From Terriglobales bacterium (GTDB lineage: Bacteria > Acidobacteriota > Terriglobia > Terriglobales > Acidobacteriaceae): 64,000 bases of DNA. The number at the start of each line of letters is the position of its first letter. The stretch's first letter is position 1. The stretch covers positions 183,520 to 247,519 of the forward strand of contig JAICSO010000005.1 in assembly GCA_025936825.1 (NCBI GenBank), read 5' to 3'. Positions 8,364 through 16,350 of this stretch are shown in pieces. A program made the position numbers and the translations under genes. The notes under the pieces were generated by a model. It was not told the DNA's origin. It was given only the letters and a program-made list of their open reading frames with translations, and did no database searches.

Positions 8364-10526
8364 ATGGAAACTTTATTGAAATCCTTTCTTGCAAATGTCG
8401 TGTTGATGCTGTTCGTTTACCTTTCTGCAACGGCCCAAGTGGTAAGAGTTGACGCGGAACACGTTGTGAACACATTCAGTCCCCTTTACGCATTAGGTTC
8501 GACAGTCGACCGCGTTCCAAGCAATGCCACCGATGTGTTTTTTCGCCCTGACCAGATCAAGCAAGTTCAGTCGGCAGGATGGGGCGTCATCAGCTACCGC
8601 CAGAATACGGATTTATTCGTTCAGGCATGGCACTGGAATCCCAAAGGCACATGGAGTGATCCGGCCGGCAAAGGCTACTTCGTTGGTGATGCAAATCCTA
8701 CGTCGGAGATGATTCGTCACTCATACGGGTATTCGCTTCGTCATCGCGGCTTCACCCGCAACGGCGGTAGTGAGTTTGATGGCTATTCACGGCTGAACGA
8801 CGCCGATCTGAATTCCTACTGGAAGAGCAATCCCTATTTGAGCAAACGATTCACCGGCGAAGACGATTCGCTGCATCCTCAATGGGTCGTCATCAGCCTA
8901 GGCAACAAGGAAGAGGTAAACGCGATTCGGATCGCTTGGGCAGAGCCATTTGCGCGTGCATATGAAGTGCAGTACTGGATCGGGAGCGGCGATGCCATGG
9001 ACGAACAAGACAAGGGCTCGTGGAAGACTTTCTCCCATGGAACTGTCACGAGTGGGAGCGGTGGCACCGCGACGATTTCTCTTGAGTCCGCCCCGGTCAG
9101 CACAAAATTCGTGCGCATCCTGATGACGCAATCTTCCAACACTTGCGACACGCATGGCCCAGCCGATCCCCGCAATTGCGTCGGTTACGCGATCCGCGAA
9201 CTCTACCTGGGAACGGTGTCCGCGACCGGAGAATTCAACGATTTGTTGCAGCACTCTCCTGATCAGAAACAGACATTGACGCTCTGTTCATCCGTCGATC
9301 CGTGGCATGAACCCTCGGACCTCTATGTCGCGCCGGACCGGATGGAGTCCGGGGATCAACCGGGGCTCGACTTGTTCTTTACCAGCGGAATCACTCGCAA
9401 CCTGCCCGCGATCATTCCCGTCGCCATGCTGTACAGCACGCCTGAAGACGCGGCTGCACAGATGTCGTACATCAAAAAGCGCGGCTACCCCGTGTTGTAC
9501 GTGGAAATGGGCGAGGAACCGGATGGCCAGTACATGCAGCCGGAGGACTACGCAGCTTTGTACCTACAATTTGCGACTGCACTGCACAAGGTCGATCCCG
9601 ACTTCAAACTCGGCGGTCCGGTCTTTGAAGGCGTTACCGAGGACATCAAAGTCTGGCCGGACGCGCATGGCCGCACCTCATGGCTCGGTCGTTTTCTTGA
9701 TTACCTGAAGGCGCACGGAAGAATTCAGGATCTCGCCTTCATGTCTTTCGAGCATTATCCCTATGACGGCTGTGACACACCATGGCAGAACCTGTATCAG
9801 GAGCCCGAACTCATCGAACACATCATGAAGGTTTGGCGAGATGACGGAGTGCCGGTGAACATCCCCCTGCTCGACACAGAAACCAATGATCACGGCGGCG
9901 AGGCGGCGGTGGATATTTTCGGAGCGCTATGGCTTGCGGACTCATTCGCAGGTTTTCTTACCGCCGGCGGCGCGTCCACGCATTACTATCATGATCTCTC
10001 TTACTCGCCTCCGCATCCTGCTTGCGCCAACAGCTGGGGGACGTATCACATGTTCATGGTGGACGACAAATATCAGATCAAAACGCCAACCTCGCAGTAC
10101 TTCGCCGCGCGGCTTCTCACGCAGGAGTGGGCGCAACCGGTTGACGCCCAACACCGGCTATTTACAGCCGCCAGCGATGTGAAGGATGGCGAAGGTCATG
10201 TGCTGGTTACGGCGTATCCGTTGCAGCGTCCCGATGGACAATGGTCACTCATGCTCATCAACAAAGATCACGAGCGTGCTCACACGGTGCACATTTCATT
10301 CAGCAGTTCGCAAGGCGAGTCATCGTTCAGCGGCGCAGTCACAATACTCACGTTCGGAAAAGCGCAATACCAATGGCATCCAAATCGGAAGCAAGGCTAT
10401 GCGGATCCGGACAATCCACCGGTGACGTCTACTCTGAACGTGGATGAAAACACCTCCTACGAGCTTCCTGCCGCGTCTTTGACCGTGTTACGAGGCAAGC
10501 TGCAGGCGAATAAGACGCAGCATTAA
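8364..10526 (+). CDS. Exported glycoside-hydrolase-like protein, paralogue of 5122-7323
   Basis: The 720-residue product starts with a signal peptide ending in SATAQ. It follows the same plan as its paralogue: an N-terminal region with AAWHW/QAWHWNPKG, a galactose-binding-like insert (WVVISLGNKEEVNAIRIAW), a TIM-barrel-like centre and a beta-sandwich end. The candidate acid/base is E385 in MGEEPDG and the candidate nucleophile E506 in LLDTETND, a spacing usual for clan GH-A. The stretch GGPVFEGVTEDIKVWPDA is nearly the same in both paralogues, pointing to a duplication. It is transcribed divergently from the NagB-like gene and ends 11 bases from the convergent PLP-enzyme gene. The Shine-Dalgarno site is weak. 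No numbered GH family is claimed. Confidence 0.75.
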   Translation: METLLKSFLANVVLMLFVYLSATAQVVRVDAEHVVNTFSPLYALGSTVDRVPSNATDVFFRPDQIKQVQSAGWGVISYRQNTDLFVQAWHWNPKGTWSDPAGKGYFVGDANPTSEMIRHSYGYSLRHRGFTRNGGSEFDGYSRLNDADLNSYWKSNPYLSKRFTGEDDSLHPQWVVISLGNKEEVNAIRIAWAEPFARAYEVQYWIGSGDAMDEQDKGSWKTFSHGTVTSGSGGTATISLESAPVSTKFVRILMTQSSNTCDTHGPADPRNCVGYAIRELYLGTVSATGEFNDLLQHSPDQKQTLTLCSSVDPWHEPSDLYVAPDRMESGDQPGLDLFFTSGITRNLPAIIPVAMLYSTPEDAAAQMSYIKKRGYPVLYVEMGEEPDGQYMQPEDYAALYLQFATALHKVDPDFKLGGPVFEGVTEDIKVWPDAHGRTSWLGRFLDYLKAHGRIQDLAFMSFEHYPYDGCDTPWQNLYQEPELIEHIMKVWRDDGVPVNIPLLDTETNDHGGEAAVDIFGALWLADSFAGFLTAGGASTHYYHDLSYSPPHPACANSWGTYHMFMVDDKYQIKTPTSQYFAARLLTQEWAQPVDAQHRLFTAASDVKDGEGHVLVTAYPLQRPDGQWSLMLINKDHERAHTVHISFSSSQGESSFSGAVTILTFGKAQYQWHPNRKQGYADPDNPPVTSTLNVDENTSYELPAASLTVLRGKLQANKTQH

Positions 10527-10537
10527 TAAACAGCGCT

Positions 10538-11791
10538 TCACGCCGCATGTTCGCGAAACAGTTTTACGAGTTGCTCCGCAACGATGTTTTCTTCGCCGGG
10601 CTGGAGCATGAACGAATTCATTGCTAGTCCCGGGCGGCCTTCTCCGCCTCCGATCGCAATCGAAGGCGATCCACTCCGCAGAATTTGTGACGCCTGTGCT
10701 GGAGTGAGGGAACTTTTTGGATCCCAGGTAATCTGCATGTGCGGAACGTGATTCGCGATGTCAGGGGTGAAAAACGCAGTGCTCACGCCTGGCACTTTTG
10801 CGAGCTGCTTGGAAACCGTCTCGAGGCGCTGTTGCCACTCTCGCGCGAGAGCATCGTGGTCTTCCGCCAGGTAGAGTTCCACCGCCTTCACCATCCCAAC
10901 AATTTCTTCTTTCCCCACTTTTTGTCCGCGGCCCAAGGTGTCCTCGTGCGGGCTGTTGTTCAGCAGAGCATAACGCACCAGGTCCTCGCGCCCTATTAAC
11001 ATCCCGGCACATTGCGGGCCTCGCATGGCCTTGCCACCACTGAAGGTCACAAGGTCATAACCCAGGTTGGTGTAATCCCAGAGGTGCGACACGGGAGGCG
11101 TGTCGGCTGCGGCGTCGTTCATGCACGGCACCTTAAGTTCTTTCCCGAGCTTCACCCATTCATCCACCTTAATCTGTCCGGCAGCGTTCGCGAAATTGGT
11201 GAAGTGCATCATCGCGGTGCGCTCGTTTACCGCTCGCCGCAATTGATCACGGGTTTCGACTTCGACGAGTTTCACGCCGGTCGCCCGGAGTTGATGATCG
11301 AAGGGATTGCGATGCGATTTCTGGATGATGACCTCAGATTTCATTCCGGTCAGGTCAGGGAGCTGGTTGATGAGGCTCTCGTTGTCACCGGTGAGTATGC
11401 CAGCGAGCCCTGATTGAATCGCGGCGGCCGCGCCGGAGGTCACGAGCACGCTGTAGCCCTGCGGCAGCTTCAGCATCTCAGCCAGCCGTTTACCAGCCGC
11501 GACCTCAAGTGCGGGGATGCCAACGAAGTGTTTCGCCGCCTGGCTCATGACAAGCTCGACTTCGGGGCGGATCAAGGAGCCACCGAGCATCGTCATCGTC
11601 CCCATGGCATTGATCACCGTCGGAATCCCAAGCTCTTGATAGGGATTGCCGGACTGTCCAAAGCCCGTCACCGTTGCTGCGGCGGAAGTATTGGACACGC
11701 CTGCGCCAAACAACCTGCTAGAGTTCAGAAGCGATGCTGCCCCAGTGATCAGTGTCCCCACGAACCCCCGGCGGCTCCAGTTACCTGCCAT
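10538..11791 (-). CDS. Tat-exported SelA-fold PLP-dependent enzyme
   Basis: The 417-residue product opens with MAGNWSRRGFVGTLITGAA, a clear twin-arginine signal. The body is a fold-type I PLP enzyme of the SelA/DgaE group: TSGAAAAIQSGL binds the phosphate side, MNDAAAD supplies the cofactor aspartate, and the lysine in TFSGGKAMRGPQ is the expected Schiff-base residue. The group includes selenocysteine synthase and D-glucosaminate-6-phosphate ammonia-lyase; neither a SelA partner nor a phosphotransferase system is visible here. Export by Tat fits a cofactor loaded in the cytoplasm. AAGGAG lies eight bases before the ATG. It sits 18 bases downstream of the Tat-exported RidA gene, suggesting that an imine released by this enzyme is handled by RidA in the same compartment (inference). 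Confidence 0.8.
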   Translation of the reverse strand: MAGNWSRRGFVGTLITGAASLLNSSRLFGAGVSNTSAAATVTGFGQSGNPYQELGIPTVINAMGTMTMLGGSLIRPEVELVMSQAAKHFVGIPALEVAAGKRLAEMLKLPQGYSVLVTSGAAAAIQSGLAGILTGDNESLINQLPDLTGMKSEVIIQKSHRNPFDHQLRATGVKLVEVETRDQLRRAVNERTAMMHFTNFANAAGQIKVDEWVKLGKELKVPCMNDAAADTPPVSHLWDYTNLGYDLVTFSGGKAMRGPQCAGMLIGREDLVRYALLNNSPHEDTLGRGQKVGKEEIVGMVKAVELYLAEDHDALAREWQQRLETVSKQLAKVPGVSTAFFTPDIANHVPHMQITWDPKSSLTPAQASQILRSGSPSIAIGGGEGRPGLAMNSFMLQPGEENIVAEQLVKLFREHAA

Positions 11792-11809
11792 TATTTGTTC
11801 TCCTTTTGC

Positions 11810-12319
11810 TTATTTCTGAGCGACTGCAGCAATACAGTTGACTTCTACGAGCGAGTTGCCGGGAAGGGCAGCGACGGCAACGGTGGTTCGCGCGGGGCCG
11901 CCATGCGGGAAATATGTTTTGAACACTTTGTTCATGCCGTCGTAGTCGTCGATCTTCGCGAGAAACACCGAGAGCTGGACAACGCTGTCCATACTGGCCC
12001 CCCCGGCCTCAACCGCCTTCTTGATCTTGTCCATGACGGTGGTGGTGTGTTTTCCGATGTCCCATGACGATGCAGGGCTTTCGTCATGCGCGCCTATTCC
12101 GGCGATGTAGATCAAACCGTTGTGCGAAACGATGGGTGTAATGAATTGAGTGCCGTCGGCGGGAGTGCCATCCTCTTTGAACTTGCGCACTTCGTCCTTG
12201 TGAGCAGCCGACGCTTTCGCGCTTGCCGTCTTATTCAACAGCGCCCCGGCGCCTAATGCCGAGAACAAGGACGCAAACCGGCCTGCGAACTTCCTGCGGG
12301 TAACGGAATCAAGATGCAT
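11810..12319 (-). CDS. Tat-exported RidA (YjgF/Rid) family protein
   Basis: The 169-residue product has a twin-arginine signal (SVTRRKFAGRFASLF) and then a complete RidA domain: NGLIYIAGIGAHD near the start, the MDSVVQLSVFLAKI helix-strand unit, and PARTTVAVAALPGNSLVEVN, which holds the arginine that binds the imine carboxylate in active RidA proteins. RidA hydrolyses reactive enamines or imines made by PLP-dependent dehydratases, normally in the cytoplasm. An exported version next to an exported PLP enzyme is a coherent pair. AGGAGG sits five bases from the ATG, so it is probably well translated and is the first gene of the two-gene unit. Confidence 0.85.
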   Translation of the reverse strand: MHLDSVTRRKFAGRFASLFSALGAGALLNKTASAKASAAHKDEVRKFKEDGTPADGTQFITPIVSHNGLIYIAGIGAHDESPASSWDIGKHTTTVMDKIKKAVEAGGASMDSVVQLSVFLAKIDDYDGMNKVFKTYFPHGGPARTTVAVAALPGNSLVEVNCIAAVAQK

Positions 12320-12526
12320 GAAAACCTCCTGGCGAGAAACTGATTTGATTTAACCAAACTTGCGGCGTTGGCACTGCGCGTGTGGACGAGATTCGCGGTT
12401 CAGTCACGCGCTGGAATAGTAAATGGTTTTAATGGCGGAAAATCAAGCATTATTTCTCGCGAGGCTGTGGTATCGTCTCGTGAAGCAAGATCGAACCTCA
12501 CTGGCGCGTGCGAGGAATGTCATAGG

Positions 12527-13384
12527 ATGAATGGTCGAAATTCAAAAACGGCCGGCGTTTTTTGCTGGCTGATGTTTTTCACCGTGTGTTGTTGCTTCTG
12601 TCCGGGTGCACTCGCGCAGGGAAGAGCTACATCGCCGGCTGGCGAACCGGGCGCGAAGCTATTTCCCGCGAATTGCGGCAGTTGCCATGGCATCGATGGA
12701 CGCGGCGGCGAGCGAGCTCCCGACATCGCAACCCGGCGTGATATCCAGAGACTTTCAGACGATGCGCTTGCCAAGATCATTCGTGACGGCATCCCCGGAA
12801 CTGGCATGCCACCGTTTCGTTCCCTTGGCGCCGTCAAGATTCAAGGTTTGGTGCACGAGATGCGAAGATTGCAAGGAGAAGATACGGCCTCTTCCTTGCC
12901 AGGGTCGCCCGCAAGTGGCAAGTCCTTGTTCTTCGGAGGAGCTGGCTGTTCCGACTGTCACATGGTGAGTGGGGCCGGCGGATTCATCGGGTCAGATCTG
13001 TCGGTTTATGCACGCGGCAAGGGAGCGGCAGACATCCGCGTCGCGATCCTCAATCCAGCGGGCAAATTGCCGGAGCGTGGAAGACTCGTAGTTGCAACCA
13101 TGGCCAATGGACAGGTGCTCACCGGCATGGTGCGCAACGAAGACAACTTTTCGCTGCAGCTGCAGACCAAAGACGGCACATTTCATTTCCTGGAGAAATC
13201 CAGCCTCCGTAGTCTGGAGCGTCGCAGCGAGTCCCTGATGCCTGCTGATTACGGGACACGTTTGAGCTCCCGCGATATTGACGATCTCATCAGTTATCTG
13301 ATTATGAGCGGACGAACCAGCAACTCGGCTGGCATACAGAGCGATGGTAAACACGACCACGAAAGCGAAGGTTGGCAGGAATGA
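12527..13384 (+). CDS. Secreted dihaem c-type cytochrome
   Basis: The product has about 285 residues with a signal peptide ending in GALAQ. Two haem c sites are visible: CGSCHG, followed by a GMPPF methionine-ligand loop, and CSDCHM with the DLS segment after it. The C-terminal third has a short beta-rich stretch (VLTGMVRNEDNFSLQLQTKDG) of the kind found in haem-domain proteins next to quinoprotein and sugar-oxidation genes in Acidobacteriota and Verrucomicrobiota. It would carry electrons in the periplasm. The ATG at 12527 has GAGGA ten bases upstream; the frame is open to 12368 but lacks a signal there. Its stop overlaps the start of the lactonase gene by four bases, so the two are translationally coupled. 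Confidence 0.85.
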   Translation: MNGRNSKTAGVFCWLMFFTVCCCFCPGALAQGRATSPAGEPGAKLFPANCGSCHGIDGRGGERAPDIATRRDIQRLSDDALAKIIRDGIPGTGMPPFRSLGAVKIQGLVHEMRRLQGEDTASSLPGSPASGKSLFFGGAGCSDCHMVSGAGGFIGSDLSVYARGKGAADIRVAILNPAGKLPERGRLVVATMANGQVLTGMVRNEDNFSLQLQTKDGTFHFLEKSSLRSLERRSESLMPADYGTRLSSRDIDDLISYLIMSGRTSNSAGIQSDGKHDHESEGWQE

Positions 13385-14406
13385 GGCCTGTTTTGATGAA
13401 GCGTAGAACGCTTGCTTCGGGAGCATGGATACGCCGCATATCAATGCAATTCGTACTGGTCGCAACAGTGCTGCTTACGCTGGGTTCATCGCTTAGCTCC
13501 GCTGCTGACTCTGATCAACAACGCCACTACGAACTTCGTGCCGAGTCGAACGCATTCTGGAAGTTGATCGATCACGACGCCAAGCTGACGAAGGTCGGTG
13601 GCGGTTTTGGGTTCACCGAGGGACCGGTATGGGATCCCAAAGGTTTTCTATACGTCAGCGACGAAGAGCAAAACAAGATTTACCGGCTCACGCTGGATGG
13701 AAGTAAACAAGAGCTGATCTCTCTCGGTGATCCCGACGGAAACACTTATGACCGCGATCATCGTTTAATTGATTGCGCCAGTGTTTTGCGTGCCATCCTC
13801 GCAATCAGCCCCGATGGACAGTACAAAGTTCTTGCCGACAAGTTCGAAGGCAAGCGCTTGAACAGTCCCAATGACGTGATTGTTGGTCCTGATGGCGTTA
13901 TCTACTTCACGGATCCGACGCTCGACCTTGTGAAGGGTGAGAAGCAGGAAATTGCGTTTCAGGGCGTGTATCGGCTTGATCCTGACGGCGGCCTGCGGTT
14001 GTTGACGAGGGATCTCACTCAGCCAAACGGTCTGGCGTTCTCACCCGATGGTAAGCACTTCTACGTGGATGACAGCGAACAGAGAAACATTCGTGTGTAC
14101 GACGTCACCGCCGACGGAAATCTGGCCAACGGTAGAGTTTTTGGAGACGAGAAAGGCGCCGAGCACGACGGCGTGCCCGATGGAATCAAAGTCGATGTGC
14201 GCGGCAACCTATTCGTGACTGGGCCGAAAGGAATTTGGGTGTGGGATTCTCAAGGGCATCATCTGGGAACGATTGAGATGCCCGAGCAACCGGCGAATCT
14301 AACCTGGGGCGACAAGGATTACCGCACGTTGTACATCACTGCCACAACTTCTGTGTATCGGTTGCGGACCAAGGTCCGCGGATTCATACCTTATCTCGCG
14401 CACTGA
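13381..14406 (+). CDS. SMP-30/gluconolactonase-type lactonase, secreted
   Basis: The product has about 341 residues with an N-terminal hydrophobic segment ending in LSSAAD. It is a six-bladed propeller of the SMP-30 family: GFTEGPVWDPKG places the first metal-binding glutamate, LNSPNDVIVGPDG the asparagine, and DGVPDGIKVDVRGN the catalytic aspartate. Such enzymes open sugar lactones to aldonic acids. The ATG at 13381 overlaps the cytochrome stop (ATGA); ATG at 13396 is an alternative. Coupling to a dihaem cytochrome suggests a periplasmic route in which a sugar is oxidised to a lactone, electrons go to the cytochrome and the lactone is opened here (inference). The PQQ-type dehydrogenase at 2495 is one possible source of lactone. 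Confidence 0.85.
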   Translation: MRPVLMKRRTLASGAWIRRISMQFVLVATVLLTLGSSLSSAADSDQQRHYELRAESNAFWKLIDHDAKLTKVGGGFGFTEGPVWDPKGFLYVSDEEQNKIYRLTLDGSKQELISLGDPDGNTYDRDHRLIDCASVLRAILAISPDGQYKVLADKFEGKRLNSPNDVIVGPDGVIYFTDPTLDLVKGEKQEIAFQGVYRLDPDGGLRLLTRDLTQPNGLAFSPDGKHFYVDDSEQRNIRVYDVTADGNLANGRVFGDEKGAEHDGVPDGIKVDVRGNLFVTGPKGIWVWDSQGHHLGTIEMPEQPANLTWGDKDYRTLYITATTSVYRLRTKVRGFIPYLAH

Positions 14407-14556
14407 TAAGTCGACGGATGAAAACGAAGAGTAGGCCAGCTGCATCCGCCGTTGAAGACACTTCTGAGTTATAGTGCGTGCGCGGAATCGGCCACGTTGG
14501 CTAGCTTGTTGTGACCGTCTTGGGTGTTTGGATCGCCTGCTTGAGTCTTGTCATTT

Positions 14557-16239
14557 ATGCGCAAGATCATTTCGATTGTTCTCCTCCCATTGTTCGCGCT
14601 CCCAGGCTGGCCGCAGGCGACAAAACCACCGGTCACTCGCCGGGGGCCAAGTGTGGCGGTCGGCAGCCAAGGCGTGGTTGTTTCCGGTCGAGCTGCCGCC
14701 ACGGGCGCTGGCATAAAGATTCTGAAACAGGGTGGAAACGCCGCTGATGCAGGCGCCGCCACTCTGCTTGCGCTTTCCGTAACTTATGTAGGCGCGTTCT
14801 GTGTCGGGGGAGAAGTTCCGATTCTGGTTTACGACGCCAATCAAAAAAACGTGAAGCTGATTGAGGGAATTGGCGAGGCACCTCGCGATCCCAAAGCCAT
14901 CGCGTGGTACATGCAACACGGCATCCCCGATGGCGACGTCAAGGCGGCCGCAGTGCCGAGCACCATCGATGCAGTCGTCACGCTGTTGAAACTCTACGGA
15001 ACCAAGAATTTCGAGGAAGTCGTGCAGCCAACGCTGGCCATTCTCGATGCAGGTGGTCCCACTTCGTACATCGATACCGGCAGCGATCAGAGGATCGAAA
15101 CCGGCGTGCACTGGCAGGCAGATTTGGCGGTGACCTTTCGCAAGCTAGTGGAGTCGGAAAGAACTGCAAAAGGTACCCGGGAGCAGAAACTACAAGCTGT
15201 CTCAGACCGCTTTTATCGAGGCGACATCGCTGACGCTTTGCAAGCCTGGTACATCGAGAAGGGAGGGTTCCTTCGCAAAACAGATTTGGCCGCGCACAAG
15301 ACTCCCGTCGTGGATCCGCTCACGACTTCTTACCGGGGCTACACCGTCTACAAAACCGGTCCCCTGACGCAGGGCCCTTATCTTTTGCAGACGTTACGTT
15401 TGCTTGAAGATTTTGACCTGAAGAAGATGGGTTTCAACTCGGCGGATTACATCCACACGGTGATTGAAGCGGAGAAACTGGCGCTTGCGGATCGCGACGA
15501 ATATTACGGCGATCCGAACTTTACTAAAGTTCCGATGCAGCTGTTGCTTTCGAGCCAGTACACGAACATGCGTCGCAAGCTGATTGATCCTCGAAAGGCA
15601 TCTCTCGAGCTCCGGCCGGGAGACCCGTACAACATGAAGCCGACGAAGCCTCCTACAATCACCGGCCCCTGGCATGGCGGGACCACCGTCATGTGTGTCA
15701 CGGATAAATTCGGGAACGTTATCGCGGCGACGCCCAGCGGCCTGTCGAGCACCGCAGGTGTGGCCGGACGCACCGGCATCATTCACGGCAGCCGGCTGAG
15801 CAGCCTAAATACGTTTGCAGGGACTCCCAATGTCATTGAGCCGGGGAAGAGGCCGCGCGTGACACTGAGTCCAACGCTGCTGTTCCATGGTGCCGAACCT
15901 GTGATGGCGATCTCAGTGGCCGGTGGCGACCAGCAGGACCAGGCAGCGATCCAGGTCATCCTCAACTACATCGATTTCGGCATGACTCCCGAGGAGGCGT
16001 TCAAAGCGCCGCGTTTCTCCACCGAGCATTTCATCAGTTCTTTCGGCCAGGACAGCGCGAAATTAGGCAGCTTGTCTGTACCCAACACGCTGCCTGAAAA
16101 AGTGCAGAAAGATCTGAGAGCTCGCGGTCACTCGGTCACAGTCAGCCGTGAGGGAGTGGGCGGAGTCGCGCTGATCGGCATTGATTCAAATACCAAGAAG
16201 GCTACCGCCGTAGGTCCAGCTGCCGGCAAAGTGGAATAG
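14557..16239 (+). CDS. ggt: Gamma-glutamyltransferase, secreted
   Basis: The 560-residue product has a signal peptide (MRKIISIVLLPLFALPGWPQA) and the full Ntn-hydrolase GGT plan. VVVSGRAAATGAGIKILKQGGNAADA opens the large subunit, and the self-cleavage site lies at HGGTTVMCV, with Thr376 as the expected new N-terminal nucleophile of the small subunit. Later PRVTLSPTLLF and AVAGGDQQ-like residues match the oxyanion and substrate-binding loops. It would transfer or hydrolyse gamma-glutamyl groups, for example from glutathione, in the periplasm. The usual GGSGGPRI-type motif reads SVAGGDQQDQA, which is somewhat divergent, so related cephalosporin acylase or other amidase activity cannot be excluded. 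A TTG at 14548 could be the start instead. Confidence 0.85.
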   Translation: MRKIISIVLLPLFALPGWPQATKPPVTRRGPSVAVGSQGVVVSGRAAATGAGIKILKQGGNAADAGAATLLALSVTYVGAFCVGGEVPILVYDANQKNVKLIEGIGEAPRDPKAIAWYMQHGIPDGDVKAAAVPSTIDAVVTLLKLYGTKNFEEVVQPTLAILDAGGPTSYIDTGSDQRIETGVHWQADLAVTFRKLVESERTAKGTREQKLQAVSDRFYRGDIADALQAWYIEKGGFLRKTDLAAHKTPVVDPLTTSYRGYTVYKTGPLTQGPYLLQTLRLLEDFDLKKMGFNSADYIHTVIEAEKLALADRDEYYGDPNFTKVPMQLLLSSQYTNMRRKLIDPRKASLELRPGDPYNMKPTKPPTITGPWHGGTTVMCVTDKFGNVIAATPSGLSSTAGVAGRTGIIHGSRLSSLNTFAGTPNVIEPGKRPRVTLSPTLLFHGAEPVMAISVAGGDQQDQAAIQVILNYIDFGMTPEEAFKAPRFSTEHFISSFGQDSAKLGSLSVPNTLPEKVQKDLRARGHSVTVSREGVGGVALIGIDSNTKKATAVGPAAGKVE

Positions 16240-16350
16240 GTTATCAGCCCAGCGTAGCTCGCGACTGTTAAAGAGAGCGGCTTGGGTGTGCGAACCCTTT
16301 ATGAGCTAAGATGGCGTGATTTTTGCAATTGGGAAAGCGAAGCACATCCA

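Noticed and set aside
10538..11791. Selenocysteine synthase (SelA) function
   Set aside because: The protein is predicted to be exported by Tat, which does not fit a tRNA-modifying enzyme, and no SelB or tRNA-Sec is visible nearby.
11414..12067. Open plus-strand frame of 217 residues
   Set aside because: It crosses the gap between the PLP enzyme and RidA genes on the opposite strand, both of which are secure.
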